From Membranipora membranacea (taxonomy: Eukaryota; Bryozoa; Gymnolaemata; Cheilostomatida; Membraniporidae), in contig OU612074.1 in NCBI GenBank assembly GCA_914767715.1, positions 14,990,062-15,054,061 on the forward strand: a stretch of DNA of 64,000 nucleotides, in the 5' to 3' direction. The translations under genes were made by a program, and so were the position numbers. Position 1 is the stretch's first letter; each line of letters opens with the position of its first letter. The notes below the pieces were generated by a model that did not search any database, was not told where the DNA came from, and was given only the letters and a program-made list of their open reading frames with translations. Shown piece by piece: positions 12,835 through 24,955 of this stretch.

Positions 12835-12870
12835 CGCAGGTGCCAGGCCACCATGGGATGTGGCGCGCCC

Positions 12871-13820
12871 TTCTTTCTGCAAAATCATGATTCATTCTGC
12901 TTGAAACTTTTTGACAGATAATCTTTATAAGGCAGTTGGGGGGGGGGTGGGTGGGTGGTTGTTTTCGCGCGGCTTAAGCAATGGGTCAATATGCAAGGTG
13001 GCAGTGTTTTGTATGAAAAGTAATGTAGAAGAAACTTTTCCAGGACTCACACTAACAACGACTGAAAAGCAGCGTATTTCTAGATAAATATTGGGGGGAG
13101 GGGATGTTTTCACGCGGGTCATAGAGCTACTATGAATGCAAATAACCTGTTACTTTCATCAAATTGCAATTCACCCATCTGAAAATCAACAAGTAGCATC
13201 GTTATGACATTAATACTGTTGCTGTAAAATAACACAAGGTTCCGATGGCAATTTTTGAACATACAGTTCATATAAGCTAATGAGGGGGGTGGTTGTTTTC
13301 GCGCGGCTTATGCAAAGCTTTGTTGAGGTGTAGCGAAAACTCTGGCCTCAACTCAATACGAAAGCAGCAATAGCATACATTGCCGCTAGTTTATTTGGTC
13401 AGCCATCACTGCATGAGAGAGTATATCATCATCAAGGTACCTAAGTAAGATTTTGATAATTGTTCTTACTTCGGCAATGGTAGCTGTTTGCAAGGCACTC
13501 CAAGGACAGTGCGTTCTGTAATGTGGTAACTACTCATTTTTTCACTGTTGGCTTAGAGCACCATTCTTCACAAACCAGACATCTCTAAATCATAGGAGCT
13601 TCAAACAACAACTATGCTTGCGAAAAAATAGATCTACCAAGTATCAGATGAAAAAGAGTCTTTATACACTCATTCATAATGTCAATGAGATACCACCACC
13701 ATCCCATGGTACAGCTTTGGCCATCATAGTGGCAGCCATCAAAACATCATGGTATGCTCCAGTTAGATGATCTGACCAATTTAGAATGATGATAAACAGC
13801 TGGGCCCTTGAAATGGACAG
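12871..13820. repeat. G-rich intergenic DNA with GTTTTCGCGCGG motifs
   Basis: No gene seen. The motif GGTTGTTTTCGCGCGG occurs near 12957 and 13291, with a variant (GATGTTTTCACGCGGG) near 13103 and another copy near 14011. Each sits beside a G run, such as the long one at 12940-12956. CpG-rich words like CGCGCGG stand out against the AT-rich background. Confidence 0.55.
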
Positions 13821-13821
13821 T

Positions 13822-13960
13822 CATCAATAGGGGGGACAGTTTACAATAGGGGGGACAGTTTACAATAGGGGGGACAGTTTACAATAGGGGGGGGGGGACA
13901 GTTTACAATAGGGGGGGACAGTCTACAATAGGGGGGGACAGTTTACAATAGGCTTGTTTT
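13822..13960. repeat. Minisatellite of about 20 bases (GGGGGGACAGTTTACAATA)
   Basis: Six to seven tandem units of ACAGTTTACAATA plus a run of six to nine Gs. Unit length varies only in the G run. It is followed by two inverted half-units (ATTGTAAAGTGTCCC near 13971 and 13995). Confidence 0.9.
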
Positions 13961-14040
13961 TATTGTAAAGTGTCCCTGGGACAGTCTACAATATTGTAAA
14001 GTGTCCCGGGGTTGTTTTCGCGCGGGGGACAGTTTAAAAT

Positions 14041-15069
14041 ACTACACCAGCAATCTCACAAAAAAAAAGACATTGTTATACATTGGTGATATGCAGTGAA
14101 CTTCACCTGATTATAGATTGATATACTTCCACCTCTGGTAATACATAATATCAATTCGATATTAGCATTCATGTAATTTTTTTTCTTCGAGTAATTTTAA
14201 TTTTCTCTGGGAGTTGTCTATTAAAATAACATGACAAGATAACTTTAAATGTCCTGGATTAGTGTGTCATAAAGATTATTCTCAAGATTTATTTCACAAC
14301 TTTAACTTCTATTGCGTGGTGTGTAGTCTATGGTAATGATTATCCTTAAATGGCTCTTATTCAAACATATTTATATTTTACATTACATTAGTTTACTTTA
14401 TATTAAGTTTACTTTATCTCAATACATGGCTAGTGACGGGAAATTTCCATTAACATCTTTTAACTCTTTGCACTGAATATCGCTGCTGAATATTTTTAAC
14501 AGACTAAACTCTCTTGTGAAGATTTCGAAAATAATTGTCTCAGTTATGAACATTTACATCTAAGCCGTCTGTAGCAGAAATTAACTCAACCCTACTCTAA
14601 TTTTGATGCAGTTAGTTAAGGTTGTGGATTTGCTACAGTTGAATTAACCTTATCGTCTTTCGTGTTTTAGAAGCAGAGATGGAGTTACATCAACCGGTCA
14701 CCTGTCAAATTGTCTAAACAAAGTCACACAACAAGGCAGGATACACAGGGTACTCCAGGTGCCCACTCTGGTATACACGGTGCTCTATACCAAAACAGCC
14801 CAACCAGTCATTGCAACAACCGACTCAACTTAAGCCATAATCCGAACCTATAGTAGGGACAAACTATATAAAAAGTAACATTGCAAACTTAGGTAATGTT
14901 GCTCAGCGTTGTTGCTCACACTACCGTAGACTCACACACAATTGTTACTGAATATGAGATCAGTGAGCAAAGCTATACCAGTCCAATCATTAACCAAGCA
15001 AACTGTATAGGAAACATAAGTAACTGTGTAGCTATGCTCTACCATGTTTATAATAAACCTATTTTAATA
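14041..15069. other. Intergenic, nothing recognised
   Basis: AT-rich DNA without a supported gene. The open frame at 14896-15105 has no domain and runs into the inverted-repeat composite that follows. Confidence 0.4.
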
Positions 15070-15759
15070 TATGCCAGAAGCAGCCTAGCTGTAACTGCTC
15101 TTTAAAATAATGGCACAGACAATTTTTGATGGCAGGAAACTCATCGCATATTATACTTCATTGATGTTTCTTCTGTAAAATTCACCGGGTGTACCCAGTT
15201 GTAGTGGTCATATTTAGAAATTAAAAGGTGTTTTGTGTTTGCATTATATGTGTGGGGACATAACTCTTATTCTGTGTAATCTTACTAATCTAATCTTCAG
15301 GGAATTCCAGGTTGAAACTGCATTGTGGGGATTTTGTTGACTTGCCAATTTATTTACCAAGTAAACTTGCAGAAGTCTTCTCGTGTTAGATCAGGACAAA
15401 TTTAAAATTTTCAATAAGTATAAAGTCAGATCTTTATTAGGTTAGTATGATACTGTCTTGCAGCAGCATATCCGCAATATTTCTCAAATTTGCATATAAT
15501 AAGTGAAATGTTAAGAATTCAATAAAAGGTGTTTCTAGGGTGGAACAACGTGGTGAATCCAAAATTAAGGTTGTACGCAGTTGTAGCGATCATGTCAGCG
15601 GCAGCGCGGCAGCATATCCTCATCTCTTCTAAAAATTGCTTTTAATGAGTGAAATATTAAGAGCTTAAATAAAAGGTGTTTCAAGGGTATAACAGCGTGC
15701 TGAATATAAAGAAATAGGGCGTAACCTAGAACAAGTTTTATCCAATTGCCTGCATTCAG

Positions 15760-15822
15760 AGCTGTGGCTCCCATCCACTGGACACGCCGCAGCGTGACCA
15801 GTGGATCGAGAGCCACAGCTGG
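15760..15822. repeat. Compact hairpin
   Basis: AGCTGTGGCTC at the left pairs with GAGCCACAGCT at the right, and CCACTGGACACGC pairs imperfectly with the inner GCGTGACCAGTGG. This leaves only a few loop bases. It lies inside the inverted-repeat composite. Confidence 0.85.
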
Positions 15823-16090
15823 GTACACAGCGTCTAGTGTACCCAGTCGTAGCAATCATGTCAGCAGAAGATCGGCAGCGCGGCAGCATATCGCAGTTTT
15901 TCTCAAAATCGCTAATAATAAGTGAAATGTTACGAGTTTAAAACAAGGGTATATCTAGGGTAGAACAACGTGCTGAATCCAAAACTGAGAGTGTACCCGG
16001 TTGTAGCAATCATGTCAGCGGCAGCGCGGCAGCATACCTGCAATTTTCTTCACAATCGGTTATGTAAGTGAAATGTCAAGTGATTAATAT

Positions 16091-16785
16091 CACAGAGTAA
16101 GGATAAACAGAGGGGACACTTCAATGATCGTTATAGTGCCTGCGGTGTCTGAGCTACTGGGGGAAAATCATCATCTGGCCACCTGCCAATTTTCAATAAA
16201 TATATAAGCTAATAAGGGATTTTCTCATACATACATGCCTACCTTTGTTGGGCCATCAGTCTTTCTGTATTTATCCCAAAGACTGATTTCCAATTTTTTT
16301 GAAATGTCCAACCTTCAAGCTATACACCATATTATTGTCATTTTTTGCTAGGGTACATAGGCTATGATTTATATGGGTTTTTAAAATGAGTTATATCATA
16401 TAGATTAACAAGCGGCTTGGGTCAGTACACGGACATTTCCTAATTTTGATGAACAGCCATCCATCAATTGTCACATGTAAATCTATATGGAAAAACTCAT
16501 TTTAAAAACCCATATAACTCATAGCCTATGTATCCTAGCAAAAAATGACAACAATATGGTGCATAGCTTGAAGGTTGGACAGCTCAAAAAAGTTTGAAAT
16601 CAGTCTATGGGATAAATACAGAATGAATTATCACCTATCACCTGTTTGCCTTAAACCTCACATTGTAACTCATATAATTATTGAAATTTGCAGGTGGCCA
16701 GATTGATGATTTTCCCCCAGTGGATCAAAACCGCAGGCACTATAACGGTCATTGAAGTGTCCCCTCTGATTATCCTTACTCTGTG
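16091..16785. mobile_element. Hairpin MITE-like element, copy 1 (695 bp)
   Basis: The ends are CACAGAGTAAGGATA and its near-complement TATCCTTACTCTGTG. The two halves are complementary over most of their length: blocks such as GTGCCTGCGG, TGGCCACCTGCC, AGACTGATTTC and TTTTTTGCTAGG all recur inverted. The element is flanked by TTAATAT at 16084-16090 and 16786-16792, a 7-bp target duplication. It has no coding capacity. It sits inside the composite at 15070-17803. Confidence 0.88.
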
Positions 16786-17803
16786 TTAATATGGTCAGCA
16801 GGAAACACGACTATCGTATGATTTTAACAAGATATTATATCACATCATTTTAAAAGGTGGTCAGCGACAGCACGACATCTCAGCGAGAACAAGACAAAAA
16901 GCAGCCTAGACATAATACTGCTCAAAACATGATAGCGTGAGACAAATTTGATGTAGGAAAAAACTGTGTACCCAGTTGAAGAGGTCAGCCACAGCACTAC
17001 TGCATATCCAAAATATTCACACTATCGATATGTGATTAGTGGGAAGTCAAGAGTTTGATGCAGTTGGCAAAAGTCCACACTATAGTACTGGGTGCTGCAT
17101 TGTATATGTTTTATCATTGCATGAGATGGTTGATGAGAGACAGCGCTACTGCATATCCCCATATCATGTCATTAGCATGTTAGGAAAGTATGCGAAGCTG
17201 GCATATCTAAGTTTTTCAGACTCTGACAGTTTGGTTTCTTTCTGAAAAGTGAGGCACTCATTGAACTCTTCGCTCATGTGTTATGCAAAAGATATCCAGC
17301 CAAAAAATGACATAAGAGGCAATTGAAACGTCAAAAACGTTGTTTGTAATTGCCCCAAGACAGTGGTTTTAAGACCAAACAATATCATACTAGCATCAAG
17401 TATCCTGCCATCAAGTATTTGTAATCTTTGATACTAGTCCCATAAGAATTTTGACATAATTCAATTGAAATTTTTCAATTTGTGCTGGTCTGATACGAGC
17501 AGCCTTCTCTCCAAGTTTACTTGGTGAATTAATTGCCATGTCAACAAAATCCCACAATGCAATTCCAACCTGGAATTCCCTGATGATTAGATTACTTAGA
17601 TTACACAGAATAGGAGTTATTTCCCCACACATATAATGCCAAAACAAAACACCTTTTAATTTCTAAATATGACCACTACAACTGGGTACACCCGGTGAAT
17701 TTTACAGAACATACACCAATGAAGTATAAACGTGATCAGTATCCTGCCATCAAATAATTGTCCGTGCCATAACAACTTATGCTATAGCTGCTTCTGGCCT
17801 AAT

Positions 17804-18829
17804 AGGGGATTGATACTGAAAAATATTTGGGGATGTGATGTCTTTTGGACTTAACATGTTTTGAGTTTTTTCTTCATACATTTGTGTCTGGAAAAACCTC
17901 GAAGTCATGGCATCCAAGGGGAAACAATGTCAGACCACCTAGAAAAGGCACCATAGTCGCATGAATGAATATCATCCACTACTCCAAATTAAATTATCAC
18001 ATCCTCATCAATCACAATAGTATAAAAACAGTTGGTGGAAGCATTGACCTTGCTGAGACTTAAATCCGGCCTACACTTTCAGCATGTTATTAGCTGTGAG
18101 GAAGAGGCTGAGGTCTGTCATATATTTGTTGAGCTGATCGTTAAGAGAGAACTTCTTTCGTATACTATCGAATCTTCTCTACAGAGCCCTTCTGCTTCTA
18201 TGACTATGGACTTATGAAGTTCGTCTTTGGAGAGGTAAGCTTATCGTGTGCTACTCAAACGCATGTAAATATCTTCTGTAAGAGAGTTATTTAGAAAACA
18301 CGACCCTGTCAAAGTTTCTCAGCCTGTTGCATCAGGGATTTCACTGTGTAGGTGAACGATACTTTGATAGCCAGCCAGACCAGGAATTAGAGGGAGGTGG
18401 TAGAAACATCTGACTCAAACCATTTCACTCAAAACAAATATCGAAAAGCAAGAAAAAGACAACGCCAAGAAGTTTGAATTTCCTCTAACTCCTTGGTCAT
18501 GCAGAGCGTGTTTGAATCTGGCTATGGTTTCTTCTGCTCAAGATAATTTTGTATATCATGCTGTCAAGGGGGTAGGCTAGGACTATTCTCCTCCGCTACT
18601 ACATCCCATTCTAAACTGGTGTTAGGGATATTAGTCTAAGCAATAAGCTAGTCACATAATTATTTGCTGCTTGATGTAGATACTTCTTGACTATTAAACT
18701 TGCTCGATATGGAAAGCAAAAGCAATTTCGGAGCAGAGCCTGACTTGAAAGTGGTTAGGATATCAGTAGACTACTGGGTTTCCAGTAATTTTTCAACTGC
18801 ACAATCATTATTATCTTGATTGATGTGGT
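17804..18829. other. Intergenic, nothing firmly recognised
   Basis: AT-rich DNA. An open frame at 18032-18217 (61 codons) has no recognisable domain and no splice partner. No gene called. Confidence 0.4.
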
Positions 18830-19555
18830 CACAGAGTAAGGATATACAGAGCGGCCCCGGTTCAATGACAGTTATAGTGCCTGCGGTTTTTGATTCACTG
18901 GGGGAAAATTGTGCACAGCTGGATGCCAAAAACTCATTATCTCTATATGTTATAATGGCATTTTTTTTGCAGACATCCCTACCTTTGATGGGCCATAATT
19001 CATTCTGTATTTATTCTAAAGACTGATTTCCAACTTTGTTGGAATGTCCAAGCTTCAAGCTATACACCATATTATTGTCATTTTTTGCTAGGATTCATAG
19101 GCTAAGAGTAATCCAGGTTTTTGAAATGAGTTTTGTCATATAGATTTACATGTGACAATTGACAGACGGCTGGTCATCAAAATTAGGAAATGTCTGCGCA
19201 TTGACCTAAGCCCTATGTTAATCTATATGATAAAACTCATTTTAAAAACCTGGATTAATCATAGCCTATGTATCCTAGCAAAAAATGACAACAATATGGT
19301 GTATAGCTCGAAGATTGGACATTTCAGAAAAGTTAGAAATCAGTCTTTAGGTTAAATACAGAATGAATTATGACCTATCAAAGGTGGCTATGTCTGCATG
19401 ACAAAACTCCACTGTAACTTCTATATATTCTGAAATTGGCAGGTGGCCAGATTGATGAATTTCCCCCAGTGGATAAAAACAGCAGGCACTATAACGATCA
19501 TTGAAGTGTCCCCTCTATGTTTATAATCTTTGCCTCTGTTTATCCTTACTCTGTG
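18830..19555. mobile_element. Hairpin MITE-like element, copy 2 (726 bp)
   Basis: Same family as 16091-16785, with CACAGAGTAAGGATA ends and mutually complementary halves. Target duplication ATGTGGT lies at 18823-18829 and 19556-19562. A short extra segment (about 19517-19535, ATGTTTATAATCTTTGCC) interrupts the right terminal region. Confidence 0.87.
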
Positions 19556-21715
19556 ATGTGGTTGTGTGAGTGCATTCGCGGCAATGATTTAGTTGCTCTT
19601 GTGACCTTAGTATTAAGTTGTTTACCACATCGAGACTACAATAGATACATGTGTATTTACCTCACAAGTGTCCGCCCCTTATTACTGAAATTCACTACAG
19701 GTCGTCACGCCAAAGTTTCACTTAGCCGTCATGACATGCAATAACAATACAATTGATAGTTTTGATGTGGACCTTGAAATCCTGAAGGTTGAATGACCTC
19801 ATGAGGTAGCAAAAACACTCAAAATATTGCGTTTTTTGCTTCATTGCCCTTGATACAGCTTATTTGGCTTTGCCAGTGAAACATTGAATTCATGATTTGC
19901 CAGTTTCATCCCACATGATAAGAAAAAACTGGCAAAAACACTGAGAATGTCAAATTTTCAATTAAGAGAAAACCAACACTACCTGTTTTTCCTATGATCA
20001 TATGCCACTGAACTCTTTGTATAATGTTTTAGTGGCACAATACAATATAAAATGTCCAAATAGAAAATATGTTACCTTAACTCCAGTTTGTAATTTTTTG
20101 AAGGCCTAACCAAAGTAAAGCAACCACCTAGCTAAAGCAATCAAATACAGTTGTCAACATTCAGCATACTTGCCCCGAGGCTGAACTATTCTGTGAGCAA
20201 GGTTTTCAATTCTATCTTTTCGATGTCGTTGTTCTTGTTACAGCATAGGGAACCATGCAGGGCAAGCGTAGGTGATAATGGGTCGAATACACCCCACATA
20301 AAAATGTCTCACGGTTCTAACCGGGAGACCAGAGCTTTTTAAGTCTATAAGAGTGAAGACCAGTGGGAGCGTTTCCTTGAGGATATAGCATGTGGATAGC
20401 ACCCCTCATTAAGTTCAAAACTCATATCAAAATGAAATGTGATTGCATTTGAAGCCACTTAAAATTTCATATCCATTATTATTTACGAATTATTGGGTCA
20501 TATTTTTCAAATTGAGCTTTAAATGCCAAGAATGTTATCAAACCCTACAATCCTTGACAATGGGATATGTTAATACGGTCAGTCGTCTGTCAAATAGTCT
20601 AGAGCAAAATAACCACACAAGAAATCAGGAGTGGTCTATTGGTTAAGGCTAAGGGTAACATCTTTCGATCTATGAGGTCCTAGTTAAGTTCCAAGCGCTG
20701 GTTGTCATTCCTGTTTGGGAACTGGCACCCTATTCATCCTAGCCAGCATTCACAGAATGAGGTAAAGAATACTGGAGGTAAAATTTGTGTTTCTACAGCC
20801 CACATGCAATGAAAAGAACATCCTCTGCTTCTTCAGTATGAAGAATATCCAGATTTTTAGCAGTCGGGGTATCGGGTGTGGCATATGTACTGTGTGTTGA
20901 AGTACCTGTACACAAGAGAGGCTTACTCTCTTAGGTCCAAGGATGATATTCTGCTGTTCACCGTTATTTATGGGTAGCTACAAAGCAAAGGCTGTTACAT
21001 AAATAACATGAGCACACTTTACCATCCATGCAAAAATCCAAAAGTAATGTTATGTTATTTTTACTAGGAGGAATTTAGAATTATTTGTCAAACGATGTGA
21101 ATTATGTAAATTGATTATGATATATGATTAATTCATTGTAAGAGCTCCCTCGCGTGCCGGTTTCCTACATCATTGTTTGTTTGTGATTACTTTAATTTGT
21201 AGATCAAGACACAATTAAATAAATAAGTTACATCTGACAGTACAAAAAGTGGAATAAATAGTATAGTGTCATCATAGTAAAGCACTTATCATTGTTATAT
21301 AAGAGATATGTCACAATACACTGGCCATATTTGATGTAGAGGCTGTTCCCAGCTTTATCAGTTAGGTACTTCATCACTTTCATGTCATTACAATTCTTTC
21401 TGTGTGTGTTACGAACTGGTTCAGTTGAAGGTATATTGGTTTGATGTTGATGTTTCTTTCTTTGACAATACCTTTGAGTCGTTTTTGACTTAATCAGCAA
21501 ATAAAACTGATATTATTATCATTATACTGAATTTTAATAATAATACATTTGATGCCAATCAACCCTATAAAACTCCAATTAATATGGAACTACCCTTTCA
21601 CTTTTGCAGCCACATTGTGAACTTGCTCATTTATGTTCATCTTGTTAACTCTTGTTGACCTTTTTTTTCACTTTCTTCTTCTCTCTAATTTAGTAACTCC
21701 TACATAGTCAACAGT
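19556..21715. other. Intergenic upstream of receptor C
   Basis: No supported gene. Open frames at 19517-19744, 20151-20342 and 20443-20646 are short and lack domains. A possible tRNA-derived SINE lies near 20618-20800. The pyrimidine-rich stretch at 21660-21695 lies just before the receptor C start and may belong to its promoter or 5' leader. Confidence 0.4.
20618..20800 (+). repeat. Possible tRNA-derived SINE
   Basis: GAGTGGTCTATTGGTTAAGG resembles a tRNA 5' half with an A box, and AGTTAAGTTCC about 35 bases later is a weak B box. No clear tail or target duplication was found, so the call is tentative. Confidence 0.3.
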
Positions 21716-23524
21716 ATGGCAGAAAACACCACAACAGTCTCAGCACACATACCAACATCTCATGACATCGTCGATATCCAATACGATGCGACACTATTTG
21801 CTGGGATCATAGTTTGTGTGGTTGGACTTATACTGAATGTAGCGGCCTGTGTAACTATCCACTTTGCAAGGTAACCATAGTAACAATTCACCGAGCAATG
21901 GTCAGGAAGTTTTTTTGCTATTAAAACCACTCAGTTCACTATTTGGAGACGAAAAAGTTTTTATTTGCAAAATGCCAACTATATAGCCCAAAGTTCTGTT
22001 AAGTTACATTTACCAGTATGATTTTTTTTTTTAATTATTTTCAGCAAGAAAAGAAAAAGAATGAAGTCCCACACACGGTTTTTATTGAATATCATTGTCA
22101 GTGATATTTGGATTTCAGGCTTCGGTGCTGTCTCCCATAGCCTACTGCTTTCCAAGGAGCTGCTGGTCCATGCCAATACTCTCGTTAAAGTCACCAGATT
22201 CATACAGATGTGAGTTTGTAAATCAATTAGTCGAAATTGATAGGGGTTTGGGTCCCACAGACCGAAACAGTTGCAAATTTCTTTTTACTAGATTAAAATT
22301 ATGAAAATTGACAATTGACAAGGGCTCTTAGAGATTAAATACTTAGCAACCATGACCATTGTAGAGACCTTTGATATTTTATCAAGGTATGCTTACAATT
22401 CTATTGATTTAAAAAAAAACTCTTGGGGAAAATCCTTCAAATACACAATACCCAATAGGAAATTAGATATAAGTATTACAAAAACTCTGGTTAACCTGTT
22501 ATGAGAGGTACACTCTATCCAACATGATATGGTTGGGCATAAAACAAAGTTCTTGCTCTCCACAGCTTTTGAGAAATGGTTCATAACCTGATTTACTATT
22601 TCCTTTCAAGTTGGGAATAGTAGCAACACGCCAATCTTTTTTGACATAATGATCAAAGCTTTGCAGTACAGACTGTCCTCCAAATGAATTTGAATAGCAG
22701 ATCGTTTCCTGTTTCATTTCAGAGTGTGGATGGTTGGACCATTGGCAAACCTTTTTGGACTAGCACTGATGTCTCTGGATCACTTTGTTGCCATTGTTTG
22801 GCCACTCAAACACAAAATACTGCTTAGAAAAAAAGCTGTGGTATTGATGATTGCAAGTTCTTGGATAATTTCAGTCATTCGCAGCATCGCTTTCTTCATC
22901 GCAGACAAAACAGCATCACAGGTTGATGCTTATGCAGGCGGGAACTATTCAGGATATGAAACACTTTTTACAGCATGGACTGAGATGCATCATGAACACG
23001 GACAAGTAGATCTTAGCTCAAACCTCCCACGCTATAAATGCCTCTCAATAACATTATTGGTTGTAATCGGTTTGGTTTTTCTTACCATCTTGATCATGTA
23101 TGGCTACATAGCAAGGATTGCTATACAGGCAGGCAAAACTAAGTTGCACTTTCAACGCTTCATGAAGACTTCAACAAACAAGAAACAATCAGCTCAAATA
23201 AAACTGAGACAAGTTAAAGGAATCGGAACTACAGTACTTTTGCTTGTTTCCTTCATTCTATTGTGGGCACCAATAGGAATATACTATATACTCATGTTCG
23301 ATAACAGCCCTGTTCTACCTTCAAATCGGAGAAGTGTAATGAAGACTCAGCGAATTCTTGCAGTTGTAGTTTGTTGCACCGCAATTGTTGACGTGGGCAT
23401 CTATTTTCTCAGATCGAGAGAAGCAAATGGTGTTTTTAAGCGCTCTCAGACAAAGAAATTTATGCTGACCAAACTAAGCAGCTCTGACAGGACAATTAGT
23501 AGAGAAGTAAGCTCACCGACTTAA
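21716..23524 (+). CDS. Receptor C: three-exon rhodopsin-like GPCR, disulfide cysteines missing
   Basis: Putative membrane receptor of 373 residues. Inferred exons are 21716-21870, 22045-22209 and 22723-23524, with the same phase-2 introns as its paralogs. The N-terminus has one sequon (N4). TM1 has LILNVAAC and TM2 IIVSDIW. The DRY site is D126-H127-F128 before PLKH. TM4 has SSWIISV, TM6 LLWAP, and TM7 VDVGIYFLRS. Exon 2 is 11 codons shorter than in B, D and G, shortening extracellular loop 1. Lys stands where the other copies have the Cys before TM3, and loop 2 has ETLFTAW where they have a Cys, so both partners of the usual disulfide are gone. The frame is otherwise open and motif positions match, so the gene is probably functional. 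It lies alone in the spacer between the duplicated arms. Confidence 0.85.
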
Positions 23525-23705
23525 TCTGTCCTTTCATTTCCAAGCCTGGAGAGAATTCATATTTGCATTATGGGGTTTTTTTTCATATTTTTTCATATAT
23601 TTTAGTGACTGCCGTATTAATTGTGAAGAACTTTTTTCATGAGGAGTCAAATACCAGTTCAATTCATTTTATTTTTTCTGGCACATCATGGAATCATTAT
23701 AGTAT
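23525..23705. other. 3' flank of receptor C
   Basis: Short AT-rich stretch with T runs, ending at the CACAGAGTAAGGATA terminus of the next element. Nothing else seen. Confidence 0.4.
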
Positions 23706-24351
23706 CACAGAGTAAGGATATATCATGGGCGTCAGAAGGGGTGCTCAGGGTGCTCAAGTGAGCACCCCTTTGGAGGTTTAAATTTTTTTTTTTTAACAAT
23801 TGGAACTCAATATTTTCTTTTATCGCTAGAACTTTCAATCGGGGCCCGGGCAAGAGGCTGTTGCTGTACAATATTTTTGGAATCATGCTTGGTGTTGCTC
23901 ATCCATAAAAGTTAGCTGGTATGTACGAGAATGTCTCTTTTTGGGTCTCGAATTTCAAAAAATTTCCGTCGGCAGGAGGGTGCTTGGCCGCCCCTCCCGC
24001 ACCCTCCCCGCTTACACATGCCACTAACTACTCCACAGCTAAAAGGAGCACCCCTTGGTAAATCCTTCTGATTTTCTCAATAGCCTTTCAAAAGAGACTA
24101 TAAATTGAAGTGAGTTTATATCACTTGAATAGTGACATTTCAAGGTCATAGGGAATTGCCCTATTATAATGCGATTTCATGTTCATGCCCTCATGTTCAT
24201 GCCCTCATGTTCATGCCCTCATATTATGTCGGTAACTCTTCTTATTGAAGAAGCAGCAGCAATCCTAGCATTGGTGTGTGAGTTCGTTCATGTCTATGAT
24301 TTTCAGCTTCAGCTGCCTTTGAAGTTCCCCTCTGTATATCCTTACCCTGTG
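23706..24351. mobile_element. Element with CACAGAG ends but a different interior (646 bp)
   Basis: The left end CACAGAGTAAGGATAT and right end ATATCCTTACCCTGTG match the hairpin family, but the interior is not the usual self-complementary sequence. It contains a block running from GGGCGTCAGAAGGGGTGC to CTTACACATGCC that is probably another repeat, and a 15-base tandem triplet (GTTCATGCCCTCAT) at 24179-24222. No target duplication is visible. It is either an eroded copy with a nested insertion or a chimeric relative. Confidence 0.5.
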
Positions 24352-24479
24352 ACAGACTGCTGCGCAGTTTGTCTGTTTGTTCTGCCGTCGATTTACCAAT
24401 GCCAATGTGGTTACAAAAAAGACTATAAATTTGCTTTGATTATTCTCTGCTGGCGGACTTCATAATTTACAGTCTTGAT

Positions 24480-24664
24480 ACCCTGTGAAACAGTGTGTAA
24501 GAAACCTTGATGTTGCGGTATCACTACAGGTCTGCGGACTGGATTGTGATGGGGCAAATGAGCATTTGAGGTCGGATGCTCTTCTTGACATCACCCTGAT
24601 CCACGGGGAATAGTACACGGGACCTCTCAGTTGAAAGACCCATGCCTTACCCTTTGCACCATAG
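24480..24664 (-). repeat. Possible tRNA-derived SINE
   Basis: On the minus strand, TGGTGCAAAGGGTAAGGCAT resembles an A-box region and AGGTCCCGTGTACTATTCC, downstream, a degenerate B box. Tail and target duplication are not evident. Confidence 0.35.
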
Positions 24665-24955
24665 ACAATTATATGCAAATTATCAATGTTAGTTTGGATT
24701 TGATTTGAATCATGTCATTAAATGAATGTCATTGCATTGGTTTTCATCCAGCAAAACAGAGCCAACACAATGGCTACATAAACAGACAATGTAACTATTG
24801 GTGGATTGTATTTAGATTGGATTTAAGGGTTATGAGGTAAGGTACTTGTTGGTAACTGTTTGATAACATATATCATGACTTTTCATCAATCCTGGGATGG
24901 AGTAGTGAAATGTTTTGGCTATCAAGATTTGTTCTATACAAAGATGAGCCGGAAC

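Larger units (their letters stand above)
4060..12870. repeat. Left arm of large inverted segmental duplication
   Basis: This stretch recurs as its reverse complement at about 32215-40832. Matching landmarks include 4605-4660 with 40725-40772, 7005-7281 with 37668-37944, receptor B with receptor D, 10626-10874 with 34272-34490, and 12601-12834 with 32255-32529. Stretches read side by side differ by a few percent plus indels. The arm carries receptor B, the mini-gene at 12601 and mostly non-coding DNA. A LINE fragment at about 4092-4604 is present only in this arm. The outer edge is placed at about 4060 because the match to the other arm stops there. Confidence 0.88.
15070..17803. mobile_element. 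Inverted-repeat composite element, about 2.7 kb
   Basis: The outer arms, 15070 to about 15400 and 17500 to 17803, are inverted copies of each other. Shared blocks include GCCAGAAGCAGC, TGATGGCAGGA, GTGTACCCAGTTGTAGTGGTC written on opposite strands, and the stretch around GGGAATTCCAGGTTG. Between them lie diverged direct units of about 150 bases containing TCATGTCAGCGGCAGCGCGG (near 15590, 15856, 16010), a compact hairpin at 15760-15822, and a complete 695-bp hairpin element at 16091-16785. A minus-strand open frame at 17647-17411 has no known domain. It is probably a non-autonomous DNA transposon or fold-back element that received a second element. Confidence 0.6.

Noticed and set aside
13822-13960. 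CRISPR array
   Set aside because: Contiguous minisatellite units without spacers, in an animal genome.
24480-24664. Functional tRNA gene
   Set aside because: The A and B boxes are degenerate and the cloverleaf cannot be completed; a SINE is more likely.
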